In this document: piece after piece, positions 26,174 through 33,925 of the stretch
Layout: every line of letters starts with the position of its first letter
Numbering within the stretch: position 1 is the first letter of the stretch
From: Pseudomonas sp. NBRC 111124
GTDB lineage: Bacteria; Pseudomonadota; Gammaproteobacteria; Pseudomonadales; Pseudomonadaceae
Reading direction: 5' to 3'
DNA length: 36,637 nt
Assembly: GCF_001320245.1 (NCBI RefSeq)
Contig: NZ_BCBA01000058.1
Location: 1-36,637 of the forward strand
The notes under the pieces: model-generated
What the model was told of the DNA's origin: nothing
The model's database searches: none
Seen by the model: only the letters and a program-made list of their open reading frames with translations
Program-made: the position numbers and the translations under genes

Positions 26174-27781
26174 ATGCTACGAATCACCGAACTGAAGCTG
26201 CCCCTGGACCATCCCGACGAAGCCCTGCGCGAAGCCATCGTCCAGCGCCTGGGCATCCGCGATGAGCAACTGCTGAGCTTCAACCTGTTCAAGCGCAGCT
26301 ACGATGCGCGCAAGAAGAACAGCGAGCTGCTGTTCATCTACACCATCGACCTGGAAGCCAGCAACGAAGCCGAGCTGCTCAGCAAGTTCGCCGATGATCA
26401 CAACATCGGTGTGGCACCCGACGTCACCTACAAGTTCGTTGGCCAGGCCCCGGCCGACCTGCAGGAACGCCCGATCGTGGTCGGCTTCGGCCCGTGCGGT
26501 ATCTTCGCCGGCCTGCTGCTGGCACAGATGGGCTTCAAGCCGATCATCCTCGAGCGCGGCAAGGAAGTGCGCCAGCGCACCAAGGACACCTGGGGCCTGT
26601 GGCGCAAAAGCGTGCTCAACCCCGAGTCCAACGTGCAGTTCGGCGAAGGCGGCGCCGGGACGTTCTCCGACGGCAAGCTCTACAGCCAGATCAAGGACCC
26701 GAACCACCACGGCCGCAAGGTCCTGGAAGAGTTCGTCAAGGCCGGCGCCCCGGACGAGATCCTGTATATCAACAAACCGCACATCGGTACCTTCCGCCTG
26801 ACCGGCATGGTCGAGCAGATGCGCCAGGACATGATCGCCCTCGGCGCCGAAGTACGCTTCCAGGAGAAAGTCACCGATCTGCTGATCGATGACGGCCAAC
26901 TGACCGGGGTGGTGCTGGAGAGCGGCGAGCAGTTGCACTCGCGCCATGTCGTCCTGGCCTTGGGCCACAGCGCCCGCGACACCTTCCGCATGCTGCACGC
27001 CAAGGGCGTGTACATGGAAGCCAAGCCGTTCTCGGTCGGTTTCCGTATCGAGCACCCGCAAACGCTGATCGACAAGGCACGCCTGGGCAAGTACGCCGGC
27101 CACCCGAAACTCGGCGCCGCCGACTACAAGCTGGTGTATCACGCCAAGAATGGCCGTTCGGTGTACAGCTTCTGCATGTGCCCGGGCGGCACTGTGGTCG
27201 CCGCTACCAGCGAACCCGGCCGCGTCGTTACCAACGGCATGAGCCAGTATTCGCGTAACGAGCGCAACGCCAACTCCGGCATCGTCGTCGGCATCGACCC
27301 CGAGCGCGACTACCCGGGCGGCCCGCTGGCCGGCATCGAACTGCAGGAGCGCCTGGAAGCCCACGCCTACGTCATGGGTGGCAGCAACTACCAGGCACCG
27401 GCGCAGCTGGTGGGCGACTTCGTCGCTGGCAAGCCCTCCACGGCCCTGGGCAGTGTCGAGCCGTCGTACAAGCCAGGGGTGACCTTGGGTGACCTGGCAC
27501 CCAGCCTGCCGGACTTCGCGATCGAGGCCATACGCGAGGCACTGCCGGCATTCGACCGCCAGATCAAAGGCTACAACCTGCATGATGCGGTGCTGACCGG
27601 CATCGAGACCCGCACCTCTTCGCCGCTGCGCATCACCCGTGGCGCGGATTACCAGAGCCTGAACATGAAAGGGTTGTTCCCGGCGGGTGAAGGGGCGGGG
27701 TATGCCGGCGGCATTCTTTCGGCGGGCGTGGATGGTATCCGCATTGCCGAAGCCGTGGCTCGAGACATCCTCGGCCTTTGA
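26174..27781 (+). CDS. COG2509-type FAD-dependent oxidoreductase
   Basis: 535 residues. An N-terminal ~95-residue domain (LRITELKLPLDHPDEALREA; SFNLFKRSYDARKKN) precedes a Rossmann FAD-binding fold with GFGPCG (104-109) and LERG at the end of strand two. Further FAD-family features are VLALGHSARDTF, the Cys-containing YSFCMCPGG, and a C-terminal GLFPAGEGAGYAGGILSAGVDGIRIAE. This is the widespread but uncharacterised COG2509 group of FAD-dependent dehydrogenases. The ATG at 26174 is preferred because homologues begin with the MLRI-type sequence; an in-frame ATG at 26150 would add eight residues. The ribosome site is weak. Confidence 0.85.
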   Translation: MLRITELKLPLDHPDEALREAIVQRLGIRDEQLLSFNLFKRSYDARKKNSELLFIYTIDLEASNEAELLSKFADDHNIGVAPDVTYKFVGQAPADLQERPIVVGFGPCGIFAGLLLAQMGFKPIILERGKEVRQRTKDTWGLWRKSVLNPESNVQFGEGGAGTFSDGKLYSQIKDPNHHGRKVLEEFVKAGAPDEILYINKPHIGTFRLTGMVEQMRQDMIALGAEVRFQEKVTDLLIDDGQLTGVVLESGEQLHSRHVVLALGHSARDTFRMLHAKGVYMEAKPFSVGFRIEHPQTLIDKARLGKYAGHPKLGAADYKLVYHAKNGRSVYSFCMCPGGTVVAATSEPGRVVTNGMSQYSRNERNANSGIVVGIDPERDYPGGPLAGIELQERLEAHAYVMGGSNYQAPAQLVGDFVAGKPSTALGSVEPSYKPGVTLGDLAPSLPDFAIEAIREALPAFDRQIKGYNLHDAVLTGIETRTSSPLRITRGADYQSLNMKGLFPAGEGAGYAGGILSAGVDGIRIAEAVARDILGL

Positions 27782-27789
27782 AGCTACAG

Positions 27790-27820
27790 GCCTGCTCGCG
27801 GGCACGCCCGCGAAGAGGCT
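27790..27820. repeat. partial REP-like hairpin
   Basis: CGCGGGC-AC-GCCCGCG within CTGCTC...GAAGAGGC matches the core of the P. putida REP family (Cys-rich naming aside, the GCGGGC/GCCCGC palindrome with a CCTCTTC flank). Only one unit is present, between the oxidoreductase stop and the terminator. Confidence 0.55.
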
Positions 27821-27832
27821 GGTACAGACAAT

Positions 27833-27871
27833 AAAAAACCCCGAACAGGCCTGGCCTGTTCGGGGTTTTTT
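27833..27871. terminator. bidirectional rho-independent terminator
   Basis: A perfect 17-base stem (27833-27849 with 27855-27871) around a five-base loop has A/T runs at both ends. It can end the plus-strand oxidoreductase transcript and the minus-strand slyB transcript. Confidence 0.93.
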
Positions 27872-27885
27872 CGTTACCGCTACGA

Positions 27886-28350
27886 TCAGTGCGAAACGCG
27901 GCTGGTACCGTCAACGGTCATGATGCGTACGCGGTCGCCAACGCGGAAGACTTCATTCTCCTGCACGGCCTGCACGTAGGCGCGCATGCTGCCATCGTCT
28001 TCACGCACGGTGATTTCCACGCCCTGGGTACGGGTGATGCCTTCCTCGGCAGCCGAACCTGCCAGGCCACCGGCCACAGCACCGATCACGGCGGTGACGA
28101 TGCTGCCACGGCCGCCGCCAATGGCGCTGCCGGCCACGCCACCGACGATGGCGCCAGCACCACCGCCGATTGGGGTCTTGGTGCCTTCAATCTTGACCGG
28201 GCGCAGGGATTCGATGGTTCCCATGCGCACGGTCTGCACACGACGGGCCTCATCACGGGAATAGCTGTCACCGGTCAGGCTCGAGGCACAGCCACCGAGC
28301 AGCAGCGACAGGGTGGTGAAAGTCGCCACCAGCAAAGCGGATTTACGCAT
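27886..28350 (-). CDS. slyB: SlyB-type glycine-zipper outer-membrane lipoprotein
   Basis: 154 residues from the ATG at 28350; the frame stays open upstream but the signal peptide (MRKSALLVATFTTLSLLLGG) and lipobox (LLGGC, Cys21) require this start. A glycine-zipper 2TM segment spans about residues 60-105 (GGGAGAIVGGVAGSAIGGGRG), followed by a beta-rich C-terminus (ITVREDDGSM; FRVGDRVRIMTVDG). SlyB/PcP-like lipoproteins sit in the outer membrane and help membrane stability, often under PhoP control; I saw no PhoP box here. GGAG is about nine bases before the ATG. Confidence 0.88.
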   Translation of the reverse strand: MRKSALLVATFTTLSLLLGGCASSLTGDSYSRDEARRVQTVRMGTIESLRPVKIEGTKTPIGGGAGAIVGGVAGSAIGGGRGSIVTAVIGAVAGGLAGSAAEEGITRTQGVEITVREDDGSMRAYVQAVQENEVFRVGDRVRIMTVDGTSRVSH

Positions 28351-28547
28351 GGGTACAATCTCCAGAAAACAGGTGTCCATTAGACGCTGCGCGTTGACGG
28401 CTGTCACGGCGCCAGCACAAAAAAATTATTTCCATTCAGCCCCTGTACAGCCTTGTACGGACAGTAATGCGGGCGTTACAACTCAGACCAAGGATAGCCA
28501 CGGATTACTTCATTCGTTGTGAAGAAGTGTGGGCTTGAGAAGGGAAT

Positions 28548-28566
28548 GGGGCTGCCGGGCAGCCCC
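28548..28566. terminator. hairpin downstream of pdxH
   Basis: GGGGCTGC-CGG-GCAGCCCC forms a perfect eight-base stem with a three-base loop, a few bases after the minus-strand pdxH stop. No strong T-run follows on that strand. Confidence 0.5.
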
Positions 28567-28572
28567 AGAAAG

Positions 28573-29220
28573 TCACGGTGCCAGGCGCTCGCGTGCCCAC
28601 TGCGCGTCGATCAGGCGGTAGTTCAAGCGGTCATGCAGGCGGCTGGCACGCCCCTGCCAGAACTCGATCCGCTCCGGCAGCAAGCGGTAACCGCCCCAAT
28701 GTTCCGGGCAATGCGGCTGGGTATCGGAAAAGCGCGCCTCAGTGGCCTTGACCAACCCTTCGAGCTCCTCACGATTGGCAATCACCCGGCTCTGCGGCGA
28801 CGCCCAAGCCCCCAGGCGACTGCCCAGCGGGCGCACCTGGTAGTAGTCATCCGACTCCTTGGCCGTGACCTTTTCCACCCGTCCTTCAATCCGCACCTGG
28901 CGCTCCAGCGCCGGCCAGAAGAAGGTCATGGCAGCGAACGGGTTGGCCAGCAGCTGCTGGCCCTTGGCGCTGTCATAGTTGGTGAAAAAGGTGAAGCCAC
29001 GGTCATCGAGGCCCTTGAGCAGCAGCACGCGGCAATGCGGGCGGCCCTCGCCATCGACCGTGGCAAGGGTCAGAGCGTTGGCCTCCACCGGTGGCTGTTC
29101 GGTCTTGACGGCATCGGCAAACCACTGGTGAAACAGGGCGAACGGCTCACCCGGGGCCTGGGCTTCTGCCAGGCCATCGCGGGTGTAGTCGCGGCGCATA
29201 TCGGCCAGGGATTGGGTCAT
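28573..29220 (-). CDS. pdxH: pyridoxamine/pyridoxine 5'-phosphate oxidase
   Basis: 215 residues (E. coli PdxH 218). This FMN enzyme makes the cofactor pyridoxal 5'-phosphate from pyridoxine or pyridoxamine phosphate using O2. Family motifs are visible: MRRDYTRDGLAEAQAPGEPFALFHQWF at the start, RVLLLKGLDDRGFTFFTNYDSAKG in the FMN/substrate site, NPFAAMTFFWPALERQVRIEG, SRLGAWASPQS and the C-terminal EFWQGRASRLHDRLNY. AAGGA precedes the ATG. It lies 19 bases after the OmpA-type lipoprotein gene on the same strand and may share its transcript. Confidence 0.97.
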   Translation of the reverse strand: MTQSLADMRRDYTRDGLAEAQAPGEPFALFHQWFADAVKTEQPPVEANALTLATVDGEGRPHCRVLLLKGLDDRGFTFFTNYDSAKGQQLLANPFAAMTFFWPALERQVRIEGRVEKVTAKESDDYYQVRPLGSRLGAWASPQSRVIANREELEGLVKATEARFSDTQPHCPEHWGGYRLLPERIEFWQGRASRLHDRLNYRLIDAQWARERLAP

Positions 29221-29239
29221 GGCTGCGTTTCCTTGACGA

Positions 29240-30217
29240 TCAGTTGGTCTTCGCAGGGCTGTTGACGGCTACCTTCTTGTCGGTGGTAGCGGCTTTCTTG
29301 GCGGCAGGCTTGGCCGGTGCGGCTTTTTTCTTGGCGGTAGTCTTCGCCGCAGGCTTGGCAGCGGCTTTCTTCGCAGCTGGCTTGGCAGCCGGTTTCTTGG
29401 TCTCGACAGGCTTGGCGGCAGGCGCCTTGGCATCCTGTACGGCAACCATCGAGGCCGGGGTTGCCACCGGCGCCGCTTGTTGGTACTTGGCCAGCAGGGC
29501 CAGCATGGTGTTCTGCGGCGTCAGCAGCATTTCCACACGGCGGTTCAGTGCACGGCCTTCCGGGCTGTCATTGGCGGCGCGCGGCATCTCCGAGCCCATG
29601 CCCTTGAGCGACAGGCGGTCACGCTGCAGGCCGCTCAGGCGGAAGATGGCCGATACTGAGGCGGCGCGCTCCAGGCTCAGCTTCTGATTGGCGGCCGCTA
29701 CACCGCTGGTGTCGGCATGGCCCAGGACCAATACCGCAGTTTTCGAGTCACCTTCGACAGCCTTGGCGACACGGGTGATCGGGCCCAGGGTCATCGGCAG
29801 CAGCATGTTCGGGCGATCCGGGTTGTACGAGCTGTCGACCGGGATGGTCACCACCAGCACGTTGTCACGGCGCTCCAGCTCCAGCTTGCTGTCCTTGACT
29901 GCCTCACGCAGCTTTGGCTCGTACTGGTCCAGCCAGGCCTGGGTGGCCTTTTCATCGATCTTCGGTACGACAGGGCCTTTGGCTTGCTTGTCATCACCGC
30001 CAAACGGCCACCACCAGTGGCTGGCGCTCTCGGATTTGGCATCGGCCTTGGCGACTTTCTCGGTTACCGCCGCTTTCACTTCCTTGTCGGCAACCTTGTC
30101 CGAACCGAACGGCCACCAGCTGCTGCCGCCGTCCTTGGAGGCGTCCTGGGAGTGGCTGGCGCAACCGGTCATAGCGGTCAGGCACAGGGCGAGAGCTAAG
30201 GTTTTATGTGAAGACAT
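29240..30217 (-). CDS. OmpA-family lipoprotein with Lys/Ala-rich C-terminal tail
   Basis: 325 residues from the ATG at 30217, which begins the signal peptide with lipobox Cys19 (AMTGC). The mature N-terminus has two WWPFG motifs (34-38 and 69-73) about 35 residues apart, with a Lys/Ala-rich linker between. An OmpA-like peptidoglycan-binding domain spans about 117-235 (LVLGHADTSG, LSLERAASV, ALNRRVEMLL), keeping the Asp and Arg that bind diaminopimelate. After it comes a low-complexity tail (about 265-318) of AKP/AAKK repeats, resembling AlgP or histone H1 tails. It probably links the outer membrane to the cell wall. It is upstream of pdxH. Confidence 0.85.
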   Translation of the reverse strand: MSSHKTLALALCLTAMTGCASHSQDASKDGGSSWWPFGSDKVADKEVKAAVTEKVAKADAKSESASHWWWPFGGDDKQAKGPVVPKIDEKATQAWLDQYEPKLREAVKDSKLELERRDNVLVVTIPVDSSYNPDRPNMLLPMTLGPITRVAKAVEGDSKTAVLVLGHADTSGVAAANQKLSLERAASVSAIFRLSGLQRDRLSLKGMGSEMPRAANDSPEGRALNRRVEMLLTPQNTMLALLAKYQQAAPVATPASMVAVQDAKAPAAKPVETKKPAAKPAAKKAAAKPAAKTTAKKKAAPAKPAAKKAATTDKKVAVNSPAKTN

Positions 30218-30316
30218 CAGCGATACACCATGAAATTGAAAGATATTTTGCCAACGCACATCAGGCGCTGGCATTGAGGATAGTCAAAGGGTGTGCGTAA
30301 TACCCGCTTTACCCGA

Positions 30317-31462
30317 TCAAAGGCAAGTGCCAAGCACACGCACCAGCTTCTGGGCTCTTGGATCCATGAGTACGTAGGGGCCAAGGGTATTGACCACGAA
30401 ACCAAAGGCCACGTCGTGCTCCGGGTCGGCAAAACCGACCGAGCCGCCAGCGCCTGGATGGCCAAATGCACGGGCGCCGAGACCGAAGGTAGCGTTGGCC
30501 ACCTCGGGCTGATCGAGCATGCAACCCAGGCCGAAACGGGTCTGGGTCAACAGGGTACGGTCCTGACCAATGCTGTGCTCGCGGGTCAGTTCGTCAAGCA
30601 GTTCGGATTCGAGCAGGCTGCCGTCGAGCAGGCCCGCATAAAAGCCAGCCAGGCTGCGTGCATTGCCGTGGCCATTGGCCGCCGGCTGCTGCATGCGCCG
30701 CCATTCAGGCTTGTTGGTGCTGGTCAAAATGGCGGGCGGATTGGTGAAGGCGCGGGTCGACAGCGCCTCGGGTTCACGCATGGTCACCTGCAACAGGCGC
30801 TGGGCTGCGGCATCACCCGCGTTGCCCTTGCCACGGGCAATGTGCGCCACGCGGTGGAATTCTTCGTCGGCCAGGCCGACGTGGAAGTCGAGGCCCAGTG
30901 GCCGTGCGGTCCGGGCGACGATCGACTCCCCCGGGCCACGGCCATCTGCGCGGCGGATCAGTTCGCCGACCAGCCAGCCGTAGGTGATGGCGGCATAGCC
31001 GTGTTCGGTGCCGGGGGTCCACCAGGGCGTTTCGGCGGCCAGGGCATCGACCATGGCCTGCCAGTCATACAGGGCTTCAGCGGGCAGCAGCTCGCGGATG
31101 GCCGGCAGGCCGGCACGGTGGCTAAGCAGCTGGCGCAAGGTGATGTTCTGCTTGCCGGCCTGGGCGAATTCTGGCCAGTAGCGCGCCACCGGGGCATCCA
31201 GGGCAAGCTTGCCCTCGCCCACCAGCTGCAGCGCCGTTACGGCGGTGAAGGTCTTGGTGCAGGAAAACAGGTTGGCGATGGTATCGCTGTGCCAGGCCTG
31301 CTGGCCGTCCTTGTCGGCGCTACCTGCCCACAGGTCGACCACGGTCTCGCCACCGACCTGAATGCACAGCGCCGCGCCACGCTCCTGGGGATCTTCGAAC
31401 AATGCTGCGAACGCTTCACGCACTGCTTCGAACTTCAGCTCATAGTGACCCTGGATCTGCAC
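30317..31462 (-). CDS. serine hydrolase, family VIII esterase (EstB/class C beta-lactamase fold)
   Basis: 381 residues from a GTG at 31462, chosen because GGAG lies eight bases upstream; an ATG at 31537 would add 25 residues not typical of the family. The catalytic SxxK is S67-CT-K70, a conserved Tyr lies in AITYGWLVGE, and GHPGAGGSVGF near the C-terminus corresponds to the third beta-lactamase box. No signal peptide is seen, so it is likely cytoplasmic, as for family VIII carboxylesterases such as EstB. It hydrolyses esters, perhaps short-chain; true beta-lactamase activity is not indicated. P. aeruginosa has an esterase at the same place, as I recall. Confidence 0.88.
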   Translation of the reverse strand: MQIQGHYELKFEAVREAFAALFEDPQERGAALCIQVGGETVVDLWAGSADKDGQQAWHSDTIANLFSCTKTFTAVTALQLVGEGKLALDAPVARYWPEFAQAGKQNITLRQLLSHRAGLPAIRELLPAEALYDWQAMVDALAAETPWWTPGTEHGYAAITYGWLVGELIRRADGRGPGESIVARTARPLGLDFHVGLADEEFHRVAHIARGKGNAGDAAAQRLLQVTMREPEALSTRAFTNPPAILTSTNKPEWRRMQQPAANGHGNARSLAGFYAGLLDGSLLESELLDELTREHSIGQDRTLLTQTRFGLGCMLDQPEVANATFGLGARAFGHPGAGGSVGFADPEHDVAFGFVVNTLGPYVLMDPRAQKLVRVLGTCL

Positions 31463-31576
31463 CCGCTGTTCTCCGTACGACCATGCTGACAAAGGCGTGC
31501 ATTGTTTCAGTAGTTGGGGCTTTTGCCTACTGGGCAAGGCCGGATGGTCTGCTACGAAGCAACGGCGTCATTTGTG

Positions 31577-31599
31577 CCAGGGGCGCAGAGCGCCCCTGG
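31577..31599 (-). terminator. hairpin after the glycosidase gene
   Basis: CCAGGGGCGC-AGA-GCGCCCCTGG forms a perfect ten-base stem with a three-base loop, eight bases after the minus-strand glycosidase stop. It lacks a T-run. Its core equals that of the hairpin after rapA. Confidence 0.55.
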
Positions 31600-31606
31600 T
31601 AGACAT

Positions 31607-33844
31607 TCAGGGGGCCTTTTTCTCCAGCTCGCCGCGCAACTGACCAACGGCCTGCAGATTGCTCTTGCGCACCGCCTCGACGAACGCCGGGTATGGCACA
31701 TCGGTGATCGCCACCAGGCCCAGGTGACCGTTTTCGCCATCGAGCAAGCGCCCGCTGGCCGGTTGATCGAGGTACTGGAACCAGTGCGCGCCAACGATCA
31801 TCGGCTGAGCAAGAGCGGCCTTGAGGAAGTTGCCGTAGGCCGGCCCACGGTCCTCTTCCCTTGCCACTTCCACCGGCCCCGGCCAGAACGGCCCACGGTC
31901 GCGCGAACCGAACTGGAACTCCGACACCAATACCGGTTTGTCGAGTTCGGCAAGGCGGGCGAAATCGTAACCATCCTCAGGTTTGAGGGTATAGAAGTTG
32001 AAACTCAGCACATCGCAGAACTCGGCACAGGCCTTGACCGCTTCTGGCGTGCTCACGGCATATCGACCGCCCAGCAGCAGGTGGTTAGGCGCATGCCAGT
32101 TCAGCGCATCGGCAATGGTCTTGAAGTAGGTTTCGGCGAACACCTGTTGGAAATACTGGTAGTCACGCTCGATCTCCGGGTGCTCGGGGTTCGGCAGTGG
32201 CGCCTCGAAGCCCGGGTCTTCCATCAGCTCCCAGGCCTGCAGATCGATGCCCCAGGCCTTGGACAGCCCCTCCTGGTTGCGGTACTTGTCGCGCAACTGC
32301 TTGAGGAAGGCGCGCTTGGCCGGTACATCTGTGGTCAGGCGAAGGGTGCCGTAGGCCAGGCCATAGCGTGCCTTGGGGTCATTGCCGGGTGCAGCCCAGG
32401 CCAGTTCGTTGTCGGCAAAATAGCCGATCAGCCAAGGGTCGTCGCGGTGATCGCGAGTAGCAATGGCCACGGCACGTTCCGTGGCCATGGCAAATCGTGG
32501 GTCGAACGGGTCAGGCATGCGACCCCACCAGTCCATGCCGGTACTGATGCTGGCATAGTCGCCGACGATCGACAGCGGCAAGGTATAGGGCATGCGCCTG
32601 GCCTGGCCAAAGGCCGGGTCGCTCCAGTTGCCCAGGGTGTTGAAGCCCCAGGCCTGCAGCCGGTCCAGTGTATGCCCTTGCCAACGCTCGGCATCCAGCG
32701 CCAGCGGCGGGCACCCGGGGTCGGCCTGCCCTTCCACGGCTGGCGGGCAAGGTTTGCCATAGGTGCGCTGGATGTTTGCGGCGTAGAAGTCGAACCAGCG
32801 CCCCTGCTTGAAACTACGCCCTTGCGACGAGGCGTTGCCATCATCGTTGTTGCCTTCACCATAGTAGGCGCTCAGTGCGTCGCCTTCACCTGGCAGCGCC
32901 TTGAACATGCCTTCGCGGCCGGCGACATAGGTGCGCCCACCATCAGCGGCCACCGCATTGACGCCCAGCGAGAAGAACGCGTGCCCCTGCGGCGTGACCA
33001 GGTACCAGCGGCCGTCGCGCTTCTGCGTGCGGAAAAAGCCCTTGGCCTCGAACGCCGGCCCGGCCAGCAAACCACCGTAGTTGTCCAGTGGCTGCTTCTG
33101 CTGTTCAGCCAGCCAGCTCTTGAGCTGCTGCTGTTCACGGCTGTCGGCGGCCTTTAGCTGCTCGTCACTGGCGATTTTCTCAGGCCAGTGCCCTCGTGTG
33201 GACTGGCCGTAGGCGTCGATCAATTCGTGATAGGCCGCCTGGTAGGCCAGGTTGTCGTCCTGGATGCCGACCTTCTCGATCAGCACGTTCTGCGCCACCT
33301 TCGGGGCCGGAATGGTCAGGCTGACGGACACGACCTGCTTGAGGTCGACCTCACCGGCGCTGCTGGTCAGCAGCAGCCGTTGCCCTTCGTAGACCCATGG
33401 CATGGGTGGGCCTGCACGCATGCCCTGGCTCAGCGGCGAACTGGCCTTGAGCGGCACCATGACCGTTTGCGCAGGCCCTGCAGGCAGGTCGATACGGCTG
33501 GTCAGCGTGCGTCCATCACTGCCGAGCACGGTGACGTCAACGGTCAGCGCCCAGTCCTGGGCGCTTTGCATGCGCAGGGTGAGGAACTGCCCGGCCGACC
33601 AGTTCCACACGCCGCTCTGCGGGCTCAGGCGCAAGGTCGGCCGCTCGACCGGATTGAACACCACCCGCCTGAGCACCTCGCCTTCGGCCGTCTGTTCCGC
33701 GTTGTATTGCGGCATGCCGGTGCCTTCGGTCGCCACATTGACCACCGAGGCCGGGCGGACGAAGCTGAACAGTGTCTGCTGCCCGGCCAGCAAAGGCGTG
33801 CTGAAAAGCAGGCTGAGTACCACGGGCAAGGTGCGGCGGATCAT
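31607..33844 (-). CDS. secreted clan GH-A glycoside hydrolase (beta-agarase/galactosidase-like)
   Basis: 745 residues from the ATG at 33844, which starts a signal peptide (MIRRTLPVVLSLLFSTPLLA); an in-frame ATG at 33874 lacks a ribosome site. A beta-rich N-terminal region (about 25-190) precedes a TIM-barrel-like domain with GHAFFSLGVNAVAADGG. Probable acid/base Glu480 lies in FADNELAW (Asn-Glu, as in clan GH-A) and probable nucleophile Glu642 in SEFQFGS. The pattern is closest to GH50-type beta-agarases as I recall them, but substrate is uncertain; exopolysaccharide is an alternative. It lies between dinG and the esterase on the same strand. Confidence 0.8.
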   Translation of the reverse strand: MIRRTLPVVLSLLFSTPLLAGQQTLFSFVRPASVVNVATEGTGMPQYNAEQTAEGEVLRRVVFNPVERPTLRLSPQSGVWNWSAGQFLTLRMQSAQDWALTVDVTVLGSDGRTLTSRIDLPAGPAQTVMVPLKASSPLSQGMRAGPPMPWVYEGQRLLLTSSAGEVDLKQVVSVSLTIPAPKVAQNVLIEKVGIQDDNLAYQAAYHELIDAYGQSTRGHWPEKIASDEQLKAADSREQQQLKSWLAEQQKQPLDNYGGLLAGPAFEAKGFFRTQKRDGRWYLVTPQGHAFFSLGVNAVAADGGRTYVAGREGMFKALPGEGDALSAYYGEGNNDDGNASSQGRSFKQGRWFDFYAANIQRTYGKPCPPAVEGQADPGCPPLALDAERWQGHTLDRLQAWGFNTLGNWSDPAFGQARRMPYTLPLSIVGDYASISTGMDWWGRMPDPFDPRFAMATERAVAIATRDHRDDPWLIGYFADNELAWAAPGNDPKARYGLAYGTLRLTTDVPAKRAFLKQLRDKYRNQEGLSKAWGIDLQAWELMEDPGFEAPLPNPEHPEIERDYQYFQQVFAETYFKTIADALNWHAPNHLLLGGRYAVSTPEAVKACAEFCDVLSFNFYTLKPEDGYDFARLAELDKPVLVSEFQFGSRDRGPFWPGPVEVAREEDRGPAYGNFLKAALAQPMIVGAHWFQYLDQPASGRLLDGENGHLGLVAITDVPYPAFVEAVRKSNLQAVGQLRGELEKKAP

Positions 33845-33925
33845 AGGGCTGAGGCTCTCCTTCCAGGCCCTCATGAGCCCGCGACTGAGTAGTGGACAAC
33901 GGGCCGGGGCATCATGCTCCGGCCG

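Noticed and set aside
26177..27805. A 542-codon minus-strand frame opposite the FAD oxidoreductase
   Set aside because: The plus strand has the FAD motif and family C-terminus. The antisense product is a low-information shadow.
30317..31462. Serine hydrolase as a resistance beta-lactamase
   Set aside because: The SxxK is present but the protein lacks a signal peptide and the typical AmpC YxN and KTG boxes; family VIII esterase fits better.
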